Of a stretch of 64,000 nt of DNA, positions 54,336-63,565 are shown piece after piece. Positions within the stretch are counted from its first letter, which is position 1; each line of letters starts with the position of its first letter. The notes under the pieces were generated by a model. It saw nothing but the letters and a program-made list of their open reading frames with translations. It had not been told where the DNA came from and searched no databases. The translations under genes and the position numbers were made by a program. The stretch is from an uncultured Mucilaginibacter sp. (GTDB lineage Bacteria > Bacteroidota > Bacteroidia > Sphingobacteriales > Sphingobacteriaceae): the NCBI GenBank assembly GCA_903864275.1, contig CAIPFE010000050.1, positions 1 to 64,000 of the forward strand. The letters are read 5' to 3'.

Positions 54336-57300
54336 TCACGCCGGTTTCACCGGGCTGCCGGTCCAATCCGTTCCCGGCGATAATCTTTCGCCTTTCATCA
54401 CTAATGACAGCGCTTCAATATTGGTATCATCGCCCAGCTCGCTGTCGTACAAAATAATGGTGCCGGCGCCAACGCTGCTCCTGGCCCCTATTTTTACCGA
54501 TCCTACTTTCATTACACGGTCTTCAAACAAGTGCGTTTGGGGGCCGCAATCGGCGTTCAGGGCGGCGTCATCACAAATTGTGACCATATCAAACTCCGTA
54601 ATATCGGTGGTGTTCATCCACACCCGTTTACCAACTTTTACGCCAAGCAGGCGCATAGCAAGGGGCAGCCACGGCGTTCCCTGCAGAAACTCCAGCAAAA
54701 ACGGAATAGAGAGCGCCTCATAAGTAGAAGTAATAGCCTCGCTGCGCCAAACGTTCCAGCTCCACATTGGTCTTTGTTTGGGCTTGTATTTACCAATGAA
54801 GGCCCATTTTAATAAAACCGTAAGCAGGAAGGCGGGTATCCCCATATAAAACAGGTAATAAAACGGGAAATATAAAATGATCTTCCACAAAGGCTCTTCG
54901 GTCACCAGGTCGTGCCCGTACGCGATGAATAAGATGGAGCAGCAAATAATGGCTGTTTCCGGTAAAATGATCCGTATAAATTCAACAACGCTTCGCGCCA
55001 GTTTCCGGCGCTTATTGGGATGTATCGTCAATTCAGGTGGGAAAGGGTTGCTCTCCTGCCTGCGCGGCAGCGGGATAGCGGGTGAGCCAAACCAGTCCCG
55101 TGCATTGTTTGCCTCCATTTGCGCTGCATCAGGGGGCGTTGATAAAACACCGATCAGCATATTGCCATGCAGGTGATAACCTTGCGGGATCAGCGCGCTG
55201 TTACCCACAAAGCTATTACTGTCGATAGTGGTTTTGCTTAAGATCAGCTGCTGGGCGCGGACGTCGGCCTCGCCAAGCGTAACAGCATCGGCCACGAAAG
55301 CGCCATCGCCTATTTCCAGCAGCGGGTGCGTCACACTGCTGGCAGTAGAAATTTCTGTATCCTTGCCAATCTTCGCGCCTAACGCCCTGAAAAAACCGGC
55401 TACGTATACCGTGGCATAAATCGGGTGCATTACGATCAGGCTTAGCGACATCAGCTGATCGGCAAACCATTTGCGCACATAAAACATACTGTAGATTGGG
55501 TATACGCCCGGTTTTATGTTGCGCTGCAATAAACGGGTGAGCAAAATGGTTTCGGCGGCGAAAAGGATGATGTACAGCAATGCCAGCATCGGCGCGTGTA
55601 TCAAGTAAGTAAAATCGTAATCGTCGGCAGCGTTATCCAGTTTGTTGATGGCGATGATTGTCGGCAGCAGCGGCAGTAAAATAATAAAGGGGAAAACCAG
55701 GATCGACAAAATGAACACTGCCTTGTATTTTCGCCGGGTAAAAGTTGATACAGCTAAAGGCTGCGGCAGGTCCTCGATATTTTTCTTCTCCTTAAGCTGT
55801 GCCGGGCTACCCTGCCACACTTCGCCAGAAGCTATGGTTTTGCCGGCCTGCAGAAAACTAAGGTCCTGCAGCTCGCCCCAGGCCTCGATAGTGCTACCGC
55901 CCGAAATAACCGCGCTGCTGCCGATGTAAGCATGGTCGCCCAAAGTTATCTGCCGGAGCTTTAACATGCCGTCTTCTACAAAAACATTATTTAAATTTGT
56001 TTGCGAGCTGATGCTTACGTCGCTGCCTATGGTGATCAGGTCCTCGGCGCCAAAGCTAAATTCGCTAACCTGGGCGTCGGGGGCAATTTTCATCCCCAAC
56101 AGGCGCAGGTAACCGGGGTAAAGCGGCGTGCCGTTTAAAAACTGGGCAGGCAACAAGCGCTGCATGGCTTTTACAAACCACCACCTGAAATAATACGTAC
56201 CCCAAAGCGGGTAGTCACCTGCCTTCATTTTGCCTATGACCAGCCATTTGGTGCCAATACATAAAATGGTAAACACCGGGGGCATAATGGCAAACAGCAG
56301 CAATGAAGCAATAATGGAATCGGCGATATTGCCGGTCTCTTGATCCATGTAGTAATAGCCGAGATAAGGGATAAATACCTGGAAAGCAAACAGGCCATAA
56401 ATAAGCAGCAACGCAACGGTTTGTGCCGACCAGCAGGCAAGGTGCCGCAACACGGGTACTTTGTTAAACACCCGCTTAGGTTTCGCTTTCGCTTCGGCCC
56501 TGGTGCTCCACACTTCAATTAAATTACTTAGGGGCCGGTTGATGTACACATCCTTTAACGAGGCGTTGGGCAGCCCCGCGTCGCGCCTCAGCTGCGAAAC
56601 AAAGCCTGCTGCTAATAAGGAATGCCCGCCCAGGTCGGTAAAGAAATCCATATCGGGGCTAATCTCCCTGTTTGGAAATATCCTGTGCAATACGGCAAAT
56701 ATCCGGTCGGTAAGCGGGGCGCTCATGTCAATGGTTTCCGCCGGGCTATCCATATCAACCATTAATGAGGTGGGCACCGGCAGCGCTTTCCTGTTGATTT
56801 TTCCGCTCGGCATCCTGGGCATTTCGGTCATCACCATAACTGCTGAAGGCACCATATACGATGGCAAACCTTTTGACAGTTCGGCCCTGAACACGTTTTC
56901 TTCTATACAAGCCAGGCCTTCGGTCACCACATATCCCACCAAATGCTCGTGCCCCGCGCTGTCCTTTTTTACAGCCACCGCAGCCGACCGTACACCGGCA
57001 ATTTCATTTAGCTTCGATTCTATCTCACCTAATTCTATCCGGTAGCCGCGCAATTTTATCTGGTCGTCAAGCCTGCCCTGCATATCAACGCTGCCATCTT
57101 TGTTGATGATGGCAATATCGCCGGTGCGGTACACCATTTTGCCCGGAAGCATTGCCAGCGAAGCAGGTTTTGCAATAAATTTCTCTTTAGTCAGCTGTGG
57201 CAGTTTAACATAGCCCGACGATACGCCAGGCCCGGTGATTACCAGTTCACCTGCTTCACCGACCGGCACTAAATTCATTCCCTCATCCACTACGGCTAAA

Positions 57301-58274
57301 TTATAGTTGGGCAGCGGCTGGCCGATGATGATGGGGTCGCCTGCTTTCAGGGCCCCCATGGTTGCCGTAACAGTAGTTTCGGTAGGGCCGTAACTGTTGA
57401 AAAATTGCATGCCCTCTTTACTCCATTTGGCCAGCACCTGGGGTGTACAGGCCTCGCCGCCCGCATTAACCAGGCGTAATGAGGCTATACTATCCTCCAT
57501 CACAGCCAGCAAACTGGGCACCGCATGCAGTATAGTTATGTTTTCCTTTTTTAAGACATCCGAAAGCTCATCAATAGATTTTGAGGTGGTATTATCGGCA
57601 ACCCATAACGTGGCGCCGGCAAAATAACTGATCCAGGTTTCCTCGCACCACATATCAAACGATACAGAAAAACCCTGGTACACCTTATCGGTGGATCTTA
57701 TCTGTAAAATAGTTTGCTCAGAGCGAACGAGGTGACATATCTGTTTCTGACTGATGGGTATGCCTTTGGGTTTACCTGTGCTGCCAGAGGTGTAGAGGAC
57801 GTAGGCGCAATCGTTGGGGGAGGCCAGAGCGGTAGATTTAAAGGGGGCTTTGTCGACGGCCTGAGCGGGTATTGTCAGCATCTCACACTCCACATTCAAC
57901 TGCTCCACGCTGAAACAAGCAACCGCGCCTACTTCCTGCAATATCACCTCCACACGCTCGGCGGGGATCTCACGGTCAACCGGGACGTAGGTTGCGCCGG
58001 CCTTTACAATGCCGAGGATGATCACATGTAGTTCCAAACCGCGCTGCCACCACACGCCGACGTTACAGTTGCGGCCTATGCCTTTTTTTGTAAGATATTG
58101 AGCAACGGCATCGCTCCACGCATCCAATTCGGCGTAGGTTAGGCATTGGTCGTGAAAAATAAGGGCGCAATTATCTGGAAACTCTTGTGCCGATCTGCGA
58201 AATAATTCCGGCAACGTTTCTTCTCTTATCAGGTCCGGACGATCAGCGCCAAGAACAATACTTAGTTCATTCAT
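54336..58274 (-). CDS. Pls/PosA-type NRPS-like protein: adenylation, carrier, membrane and hexapeptide domains
   Basis: 1312 residues. Adenylation domain (about 20-500) with AYVLYTSGSTGKPKG (157-171), the amino-group-binding Asp in SFDMWCEETW (D207), NSYGPTETT, YRTGD (382-386), RLDDQIKLRGYRIELGE and K492 in PSGKINRKALP. Carrier domain (about 520-590) with phosphopantetheine Ser S552 in DLGGHSLLA. Then membrane helices (from about 612) interleaved with three left-handed beta-helix (hexapeptide acyltransferase-like) blocks, the first from about 735. This is the layout of the Pls/PosA family (epsilon-poly-lysine synthetase and relatives), which polymerise one activated amino acid without a classic condensation domain. 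No separate phosphopantetheinyl transferase gene is adjacent. The monomer is unknown. Confidence 0.88.
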   Translation of the reverse strand: MNELSIVLGADRPDLIREETLPELFRRSAQEFPDNCALIFHDQCLTYAELDAWSDAVAQYLTKKGIGRNCNVGVWWQRGLELHVIILGIVKAGATYVPVDREIPAERVEVILQEVGAVACFSVEQLNVECEMLTIPAQAVDKAPFKSTALASPNDCAYVLYTSGSTGKPKGIPISQKQICHLVRSEQTILQIRSTDKVYQGFSVSFDMWCEETWISYFAGATLWVADNTTSKSIDELSDVLKKENITILHAVPSLLAVMEDSIASLRLVNAGGEACTPQVLAKWSKEGMQFFNSYGPTETTVTATMGALKAGDPIIIGQPLPNYNLAVVDEGMNLVPVGEAGELVITGPGVSSGYVKLPQLTKEKFIAKPASLAMLPGKMVYRTGDIAIINKDGSVDMQGRLDDQIKLRGYRIELGEIESKLNEIAGVRSAAVAVKKDSAGHEHLVGYVVTEGLACIEENVFRAELSKGLPSYMVPSAVMVMTEMPRMPSGKINRKALPVPTSLMVDMDSPAETIDMSAPLTDRIFAVLHRIFPNREISPDMDFFTDLGGHSLLAAGFVSQLRRDAGLPNASLKDVYINRPLSNLIEVWSTRAEAKAKPKRVFNKVPVLRHLACWSAQTVALLLIYGLFAFQVFIPYLGYYYMDQETGNIADSIIASLLLFAIMPPVFTILCIGTKWLVIGKMKAGDYPLWGTYYFRWWFVKAMQRLLPAQFLNGTPLYPGYLRLLGMKIAPDAQVSEFSFGAEDLITIGSDVSISSQTNLNNVFVEDGMLKLRQITLGDHAYIGSSAVISGGSTIEAWGELQDLSFLQAGKTIASGEVWQGSPAQLKEKKNIEDLPQPLAVSTFTRRKYKAVFILSILVFPFIILLPLLPTIIAINKLDNAADDYDFTYLIHAPMLALLYIILFAAETILLTRLLQRNIKPGVYPIYSMFYVRKWFADQLMSLSLIVMHPIYATVYVAGFFRALGAKIGKDTEISTASSVTHPLLEIGDGAFVADAVTLGEADVRAQQLILSKTTIDSNSFVGNSALIPQGYHLHGNMLIGVLSTPPDAAQMEANNARDWFGSPAIPLPRRQESNPFPPELTIHPNKRRKLARSVVEFIRIILPETAIICCSILFIAYGHDLVTEEPLWKIILYFPFYYLFYMGIPAFLLTVLLKWAFIGKYKPKQRPMWSWNVWRSEAITSTYEALSIPFLLEFLQGTPWLPLAMRLLGVKVGKRVWMNTTDITEFDMVTICDDAALNADCGPQTHLFEDRVMKVGSVKIGARSSVGAGTIILYDSELGDDTNIEALSLVMKGERLSPGTDWTGSPVKPA

Positions 58275-58387
58275 AAAATATACCTTCTGCAGCCTCCGGG
58301 CCGTTCAAGGCACACGGAGTATTACACGCCACAGCTAACTTTGTTTGCAATGTTAGATAAATAAATTTGATTTGGTTTAATGGGGAG

Positions 58388-58472
58388 AGTTCATGGTTGA
58401 CAGTTCATAGTTCATTGTAAAAATTGATCAGGAAGTAGCTTTGTTCACACTATGAACCGTGAACTATGAACT
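58388..58472. repeat. Inverted AGTTCAT/ATGAACT repeat
   Basis: Arms 58388-58411 and 58449-58472 match at 21 of 24 positions when folded, around 37 bases. Each arm consists of AGTTCATAGTT-like units. It lies between the divergent NRPS-like gene and the small membrane protein gene. Confidence 0.75.
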
Positions 58473-58511
58473 AATTTTATTATTTTTATAGCAGCTTTCG
58501 GACGTTATCAT

Positions 58512-59051
58512 ATGATGAAGAAAATATTCCTTGTTTTTTGTTTGTTCGCGGTTTCGGCGGGATTGGTTTTTGCGAAGCCCATTACTATCAACCATTTTGT
58601 GGTAAAGGAAAACCCCTTTGCAAAGGGTGAAGTTGCCATTGTCGCCACCGACTCGTTAGGCAATATCCAGGAAAATGTAAACGGCACGTTTAACTTCACC
58701 ATCAACGGTTTTGCCGATACCATGCACTTTGACAAGGGCACCGCTTTTTACAGGCATAAAATTGACCATTCGATGTTTTTATTTGCCAGGCACGAGAACG
58801 ACAGCGGCACACATTCCATCCTGTATTATATTTACAAAAGCGACGATACCCTTAGCCCCTACCATATCAGCTGGGTGCTGCTGCTGGCCATACCCTGCGG
58901 GCTTTTTTTGCTTGCGTATATGTTTAAACGGTTTATCATTATTGCCGTTTTTATCCTCGTACTATTAATGGTTTTCAACTACCACAGCGGGCTGAGCCTT
59001 TCCGCGTTTTTGCAGAGCATTCTCGACGGGTTGAAGGGGATTTTTAGGTGA
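58512..59051 (+). CDS. Small exported membrane protein of unknown function
   Basis: 179 residues (an in-frame ATG one codon later is equally possible). Signal peptide (1-21, ending VFAK), a beta-rich outer domain of about 100 residues (KGEVAIVATDSLGNIQENVNGTFNF, YRHKIDHSMFLFARHENDSGTHS), and two membrane helices near the C-terminus (about 120-158; WVLLLAIPCGLFLLAYMF and FIIIAVFILVLLMVF) ending in a short amphipathic tail. It is not a family that can be named from sequence alone. It is divergent from the NRPS-like gene and convergent with the Spy-like gene. It could be an envelope accessory protein. Confidence 0.7.
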   Translation: MMKKIFLVFCLFAVSAGLVFAKPITINHFVVKENPFAKGEVAIVATDSLGNIQENVNGTFNFTINGFADTMHFDKGTAFYRHKIDHSMFLFARHENDSGTHSILYYIYKSDDTLSPYHISWVLLLAIPCGLFLLAYMFKRFIIIAVFILVLLMVFNYHSGLSLSAFLQSILDGLKGIFR

Positions 59052-59089
59052 CGTTAGGTTTGACCTATTTAGATTTGACAATCTTGTGG

Positions 59090-59109
59090 AGACGCAACAT
59101 TTTGCGTCT
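59090..59109. repeat. Single AGACGCAA..TTGCGTCT palindrome
   Basis: AGACGCAA (59090-59097) and TTGCGTCT (59102-59109) pair around four bases. It has the same core as the double element at 32267-32360. Confidence 0.65.
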
Positions 59110-59138
59110 TCTGCAGTTTTCCCGGGGACATTAAATAA

Positions 59139-59163
59139 AAAAAGCGGCTGAGTACCGCTTTTT
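59139..59163. terminator. Bidirectional intrinsic terminator
   Basis: AAAAAGCGG (59139-59147) pairs with CCGCTTTTT (59155-59163) around CTGAGTA. It gives a GC core with T-runs on both strands, exactly between two convergent genes. Confidence 0.85.
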
Positions 59164-59187
59164 ATATTTTGAGTGATTTTTATGTGA

Positions 59188-59580
59188 TTACTTATCCGAT
59201 GCTGTTGAACTCCAGCCATCGCTCCAGCCGCCATTACTAACTGAACTGTTCGATCCTTTTACAAGTTTATCATACTTAACTTTCTGCTCAGGGGTCAATA
59301 CGGCTTTGATCTTTTTGATAGTAGCAGTACGCAACGGGCCTATATCGGCCAACATTTTATTTGTATTTCCGTGCTCGGCAGTCTTTATCTTATCAAATTT
59401 CTGGTAAGATTCCTGGTAAATAACAGCTACCTTGGTAGTTTGCTTATCAGAAAGCTTTAATTCTTTCTGCAGACCTTTAGCTTTCTCAGCCGGATCAGTT
59501 GTAGCCGGGTGATTAGCCTGGGCGCGACTTGCTGTTGTAAATCCAATAAACAAACAGCACATTAACAAAATTTTTTTCAT
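59188..59580 (-). CDS. Small exported Spy/CpxP-like protein
   Basis: 130 residues with a signal peptide (1-20, ending SRAQ). The mature part is helical with two LTxxQ-like motifs, LSDKQTTKV and LTPEQKVKYDKLV, as in Spy/CpxP periplasmic chaperone relatives, and a Ser/Gly/Trp-rich C-terminal tail. Similar short proteins are common in Bacteroidota and are thought to be periplasmic chaperones or stress sensors. It is isolated, flanked by a terminator on one side and an inverted repeat on the other. The family call rests on the motif pair and is moderate. Confidence 0.65.
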   Translation of the reverse strand: MKKILLMCCLFIGFTTASRAQANHPATTDPAEKAKGLQKELKLSDKQTTKVAVIYQESYQKFDKIKTAEHGNTNKMLADIGPLRTATIKKIKAVLTPEQKVKYDKLVKGSNSSVSNGGWSDGWSSTASDK

Positions 59581-59649
59581 AGTTTTAATCGTTGAGTGAT
59601 TCTTTTAATTATTATCAAATGTAACTAATTTCTTACAACAAATGAAAAA

Positions 59650-59743
59650 GTTGATTGAGTTTATTAGGTGAATAGTTGATTAAGTTATTAATAACTAATC
59701 AGCTGGTAGTGTCAATCCTATAAACTAATCCAACTCAATCAAC
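59650..59743. repeat. Inverted TTGATTA-type repeat
   Basis: GTTGATTGAGTT (59650-59661) pairs exactly with AACTCAATCAAC (59732-59743). Between them lie further TTGATTAAG and ACTAATCAGC units. The words match the element at 7990-8044. Confidence 0.65.
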
Positions 59744-59751
59744 CAGCCCCT

Positions 59752-61995
59752 TCACTTAACCGCCAGACCTGCAGCCACCGGCATACACATAGGCGCTTTA
59801 GGCTTTCTTTTGTAGCTCAGCTTTGCAAGGTGAATTACTTCAGGCTTATTGTTCCCTTCTGTGATATGTAAAAATCGGTTGGGAGTGATATTTTTAAACC
59901 GTTGTACCGTTTGGCTTCCGGCCCATTTTATCTCAATCTCATCAATAGATTTCGCCTGCCCGATTCCGATTTCCTGCCGTAGAGGCGATGAACCGAAACT
60001 TCCGCCCGAATTAACGTCCTTATAAACGCTGCGTTTAACCCCGTTTTCGGTAAAACTTACCTTAATGCGGCTGCCTATGCCGGCTTTGTTTGCTTTTATC
60101 CCTTCCAGCTTTAAACCTATCCAGTTGTTATTATTTTGGCCGGGGTTCATATAAAGTGAGCTCGTGTACGAATCGCCCCTGTAGGCGCCGCCCATTTCAA
60201 TAAAAATATCCTGGATGCCGTTATTTCTAAAGTCGGCAAAGGCCACTCCATGCCCTTTTTGTAAATTACCGGTTCGTGAAGATGTGGTAACATCGGCAAA
60301 CTTTTTACCGCCTAAATTTCTAAACAGCTTGTTTGGCACCAGCGACTTAAAATCAGGGTTGCCGGTCCCAAAATACATATCGGGCCAGCCGTCATTGTCA
60401 ATATCGCCAAAATTGGCGCCCATGCTGTAAACAACCTTATCAAGCCCAGCCTCGTTGGTTACATCAGAAAAAGTACCATCCCGGTTATTCCTGTACAAAA
60501 ATATATTGCCGGCACGGGGAACGGGCTTTCCCATTGCCGCTGCGCCAGCGTAATATGCCAAACTTTTGGTAAAGTTATAATCAGCCACCATTATATCGGG
60601 CCAGCCATCATTGTTATAATCGTAAAACCAGGTGGTAAATGTTCGCTCCTTATTTTCAGCCAATCCTGATTTTTTGGTAACATTTTCAAAATCGGGGATC
60701 CCGCCCGGCTTGCCTTTGTTTTTCAACAAAAACTTTGTGCCATTCATGCTAGATAAAAATATATCGGGCCAGCCGTCATTGTTATAATCGGCAGATGTTA
60801 CCCCTTTTACATAGGCTTTTATATCACAATGTGCCTGTCCGGCGACATTGGTAAAAGTGCCGTCGTGATTGTTAATGTACAATGCACAGGGATGCGTGCC
60901 CCCCTTATCTTCACCGCCCAAATTTTCAGTGCCAACAAATACATCCAGCCAGCCGTCATTATTAAAATCGGCCCATACTGCCGCCTGCGTAGGGTGATAA
61001 AAAAGCAGGCCGCTGGAAATGGTGACATCTGTAAAAGTGCCGTCGCCATTATTGCGCAATAATGAGCTGGGCTGATTGCCAAATCCCTCGGTATTCCAGG
61101 CGCCCCTTAAAACAAAAATATCCAGGTTGCCGTCATTATTATAATCCATTTGCTGGATGTTTAACCCGCCGGTTATGCCTGTTAACCCGCTTCGTTCAGT
61201 AAGGTCACTAAACGAGCCATCTTTATTGTTCTGAAAATAATGCATGGGGTCATCAAGTCCCCATCCTGATGTCACAATATCCAGGTAACCATCATTATTG
61301 AAATCATCAACTATTACCCCTCCTGCCCTGCCGTTTATATCCAGTCCCAGGTCGGCAGCTATATCGGTGAACGGTTTTACTTTATTGGCCGTATCTGAGT
61401 CTAAGCCTGGTATTAAAAATTCAGCCGGAACACTTTTTGGATAGCCCCCAAGGGTCATGAAGGCTACATTGAGCAGCCATTTTGATTCGTAGTCCTCCGG
61501 GTGGTTTTTCAGGATCGTTTCATATATACCTATGGCTTTGGTTGACCCGGTTTTAACCTTGTGGACACCGCCATCTTTTATAGGGAATACACATGAAGAC
61601 CCGTTATGGTTTAGCATGCAATTACTGCGTTCGCCAAGGCGCATATAGGCTATGCCCATATCCGGCATCATCCAATCAACCGACATTACGTCCATTTTAG
61701 TAACTAAATCTTCATAAGTTTTTACTGATTCTTCTTCCTTGCCAACTTTAAGTGCAAGTGACGCCTTAACACTTAACAGATTAACATTCTCTTGTTTGTT
61801 CCCGCCCGTCTTGAGCAAAGAATCGATAACGGCCTTCTTCACTTCCGGGTTAAATGGATTTTCAACACTATAATTTTTTTTGTTCATGTCTTTGAGTATC
61901 CTGATCATTTCCTGGTGAGATGACCGGTAACAGGATGTAATTAGCGCCAGTCCGGACAATAAAATTGCTATCGGTATTTTTCTTTTGTTCTTCAT
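59752..61995 (-). CDS. FG-GAP/VCBS repeat lipoprotein with C-terminal UnbV/ASPIC domain (CRTAC1-like), copy 3
   Basis: About 747 residues from the ATG at 61995 (the frame is open to 62052 but the extension would hide the signal). The lipobox is ITSC around residue 22. A helical TPR-like part (about 30-190) precedes six or more Ca-binding FG-GAP/VCBS blades (DFNNDGYLDIVT, DYNNDGNLDIFV, DFNNDGWLDVFV, DYNNDGWPDIML-like, DIDNDGWPDMYF), and a UnbV/ASPIC domain closes the protein (GIGSRIKVSF to KNITPNRFL). This is the common CRTAC1 layout and differs from the double-propeller copies at 3462 and 8059. No susCD genes are next to it. A surface-binding role is inferred. Confidence 0.87.
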   Translation of the reverse strand: MKNKRKIPIAILLSGLALITSCYRSSHQEMIRILKDMNKKNYSVENPFNPEVKKAVIDSLLKTGGNKQENVNLLSVKASLALKVGKEEESVKTYEDLVTKMDVMSVDWMMPDMGIAYMRLGERSNCMLNHNGSSCVFPIKDGGVHKVKTGSTKAIGIYETILKNHPEDYESKWLLNVAFMTLGGYPKSVPAEFLIPGLDSDTANKVKPFTDIAADLGLDINGRAGGVIVDDFNNDGYLDIVTSGWGLDDPMHYFQNNKDGSFSDLTERSGLTGITGGLNIQQMDYNNDGNLDIFVLRGAWNTEGFGNQPSSLLRNNGDGTFTDVTISSGLLFYHPTQAAVWADFNNDGWLDVFVGTENLGGEDKGGTHPCALYINNHDGTFTNVAGQAHCDIKAYVKGVTSADYNNDGWPDIFLSSMNGTKFLLKNKGKPGGIPDFENVTKKSGLAENKERTFTTWFYDYNNDGWPDIMVADYNFTKSLAYYAGAAAMGKPVPRAGNIFLYRNNRDGTFSDVTNEAGLDKVVYSMGANFGDIDNDGWPDMYFGTGNPDFKSLVPNKLFRNLGGKKFADVTTSSRTGNLQKGHGVAFADFRNNGIQDIFIEMGGAYRGDSYTSSLYMNPGQNNNNWIGLKLEGIKANKAGIGSRIKVSFTENGVKRSVYKDVNSGGSFGSSPLRQEIGIGQAKSIDEIEIKWAGSQTVQRFKNITPNRFLHITEGNNKPEVIHLAKLSYKRKPKAPMCMPVAAGLAVK

Positions 61996-62374
61996 AAAAT
62001 ATATATTTATTGCCCCCCGATGTCTCGCCTGATTACAGGTTTGTTGTGGCATCGGGGTGCATAATAAGGTCGAATAATTTTGATTTATACACGCTGTTAC
62101 CGCTTACAGCTTTAATGAAAGGCGTTTGCTTGTTTGCGTGCAAAACATGATCTGGAATTTTTCGGTGGTCGTGATAATAAAAACTTTTGTGTACTTTGTG
62201 TTTTCCCTTTGTGTACTTTGTGGTAAAAATTAAACCACTAAGGACAAAACGGGTCCAAAAGAACACTATAAGACCTTGTGAACTTTGTTTTCTCCTTTGT
62301 GATCTTTGTGGTAAAAACCAAACGTCAAACACAGAAGAAGCGGCAGAAAGCCCATAAACAACGAAAAATTCTAA
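61996..62374. other. Gap with two direct copies of a CTTTGTG-type repeat block
   Basis: Two related blocks, 62184-62230 and 62274-62319, each consist of CTTTGTGnn units and end GTGGTAAAAA. No gene is supported in this gap; a frame over the repeats has no family resemblance. Confidence 0.6.
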
Positions 62375-62929
62375 TTAAGAAAGGATAGTTTCCATATCCG
62401 GCGGCTGCCCGGGGCCCTTGATCAGGGGATTGGGGATAAATGAGTGATAGCAGCTAACTGTTTTCCTGACCTTTATTAAAGGGGTTGAAAATTGATAATA
62501 AACAGACTGGTGATTATAAGCTACTATATTTATTTTGCCAAATGGCACATGATCTTTTTTTGGAACAGGGATATCAGGCACTTGCCTGGCGTAAATGATA
62601 TTCTGGTCGGATAAATGCGTGGTAGCATAGTTGGGGATGCACACCAGGTAAATAGCGTTCCGGGTCATCCTGATCTTTACATAGTTGTACGCTGTATTGC
62701 CAAACTGGATGCGGCCGCTTAAATTTTCATAACCCTTCCAATCCGTTATGCCGGGCATATTTGCCGGCACCCTGATCTCTGTCAGGTCGTCAATATTGTA
62801 GTGGTTTTCACCGATCTGTTCGTTAAACAGCTTGTCCGACTGATAAACCAAATATTCATGAAATGCCAATTGCCCGCCTATATTAAACAGGTGAACAGTA
62901 AGCAGCGTTATGGCAATTAATTTTTTCAA
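62375..62929 (-). CDS. Exported hypothetical protein of Sphingobacteriaceae type
   Basis: 184 residues with a signal-like N-terminus (1-19; LIAITLLTVHLFNIGGQLAF). The middle follows a pattern I know from small exported hypotheticals in this family: NHYNIDDLTEIRVPANMP, a W/G-rich turn, then NTAYNYVKIRMTRNAIYLVCIPN. A Pro-rich C-terminus (NPLIKGPGQPPDM) follows. No enzymatic motif is seen. Related proteins often sit near metal or TonB-receptor genes, but no such neighbour is present here. The coding call is firm, the function open. Confidence 0.75.
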   Translation of the reverse strand: MKKLIAITLLTVHLFNIGGQLAFHEYLVYQSDKLFNEQIGENHYNIDDLTEIRVPANMPGITDWKGYENLSGRIQFGNTAYNYVKIRMTRNAIYLVCIPNYATTHLSDQNIIYARQVPDIPVPKKDHVPFGKINIVAYNHQSVYYQFSTPLIKVRKTVSCYHSFIPNPLIKGPGQPPDMETILS

Positions 62930-62967
62930 TTTCTCTGGTTACAATCTGTGTTATGGATGATAATGAT

Positions 62968-63003
62968 GTCATTTCGCCTAAATTAACCCACAGGCGAAAT
63001 GAC
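62968..63003. terminator. 12-bp hairpin after the AhpD-like gene
   Basis: GTCATTTCGCCT (62968-62979) pairs exactly with AGGCGAAATGAC (62992-63003) around 12 bases. It lies just past the stop at 63020 on the minus strand, before the next start. No T-run is present on the minus strand. Confidence 0.55.
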
Positions 63004-63019
63004 GTTGATATTTTTTCAA

Positions 63020-63559
63020 TCACGACTTCCCATACCCAACGTGGGCCATTCTTTCGCCCATTTCGGTATAAGCTTCATTGGGGCCGGGCGCCCAGGTGCC
63101 CAGGCCGTCCACATATCGGTTATACATACAAAAGGCGGCGGCAATAAGTACCGTGTCGTGTATCTCGTTGTCGGTTGCGCCGAGCTCGCGAGCGGCGGCT
63201 ACGTCGTCTTCGGTAACATTTTTACCATTGCGCTGTACCTGGTGGGCAATATGCAGCAAGGCCCTCAGTTTATCCGAAACTTCGGTTTCGGGCAAACCAG
63301 CCTTGATATCATCGATAAGGCCAATACCGCTCTTTAAATGGGCCGCTGCTGCCGCCGCATGCGAGGTATGGCAAAAATGACATTGGTTCCAATACGATAC
63401 CGATGCCGCTATGATCTCTCTTTCGCCGCTTGTGAGGTTCGAAGGCCCCCTTAGTAAGGTTTCTGCAAGAACAAGCAATGGAGCCGCAGTTTCGGGCCTG
63501 TAATTTAATAAGCCTACTATGCCGGGTAATTCTTCGTTTAATAATTTAATGTGTGCCAT
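63020..63559 (-). CDS. Carboxymuconolactone-decarboxylase/AhpD-like peroxidase-related protein
   Basis: 179 residues, all-helical. The AhpD-type active site is C60-x2-C63-x3-H67 in YWNQCHFCHTSHAA, as in peroxidase-related proteins that reduce alkyl hydroperoxides. The C-terminal half (NVTEDDVAAARELGATDNEIHDTVLIAAAFCMYNRYVDGL) is the family helix bundle. It is followed upstream, on the same strand, by a close paralogue that runs out of the window, with about 155 bp of nonamer repeats between them. It probably protects against peroxides in the cytoplasm; the electron donor is not visible here. Confidence 0.88.
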   Translation of the reverse strand: MAHIKLLNEELPGIVGLLNYRPETAAPLLVLAETLLRGPSNLTSGEREIIAASVSYWNQCHFCHTSHAAAAAAHLKSGIGLIDDIKAGLPETEVSDKLRALLHIAHQVQRNGKNVTEDDVAAARELGATDNEIHDTVLIAAAFCMYNRYVDGLGTWAPGPNEAYTEMGERMAHVGYGKS

Positions 63560-63565
63560 TTTTTT

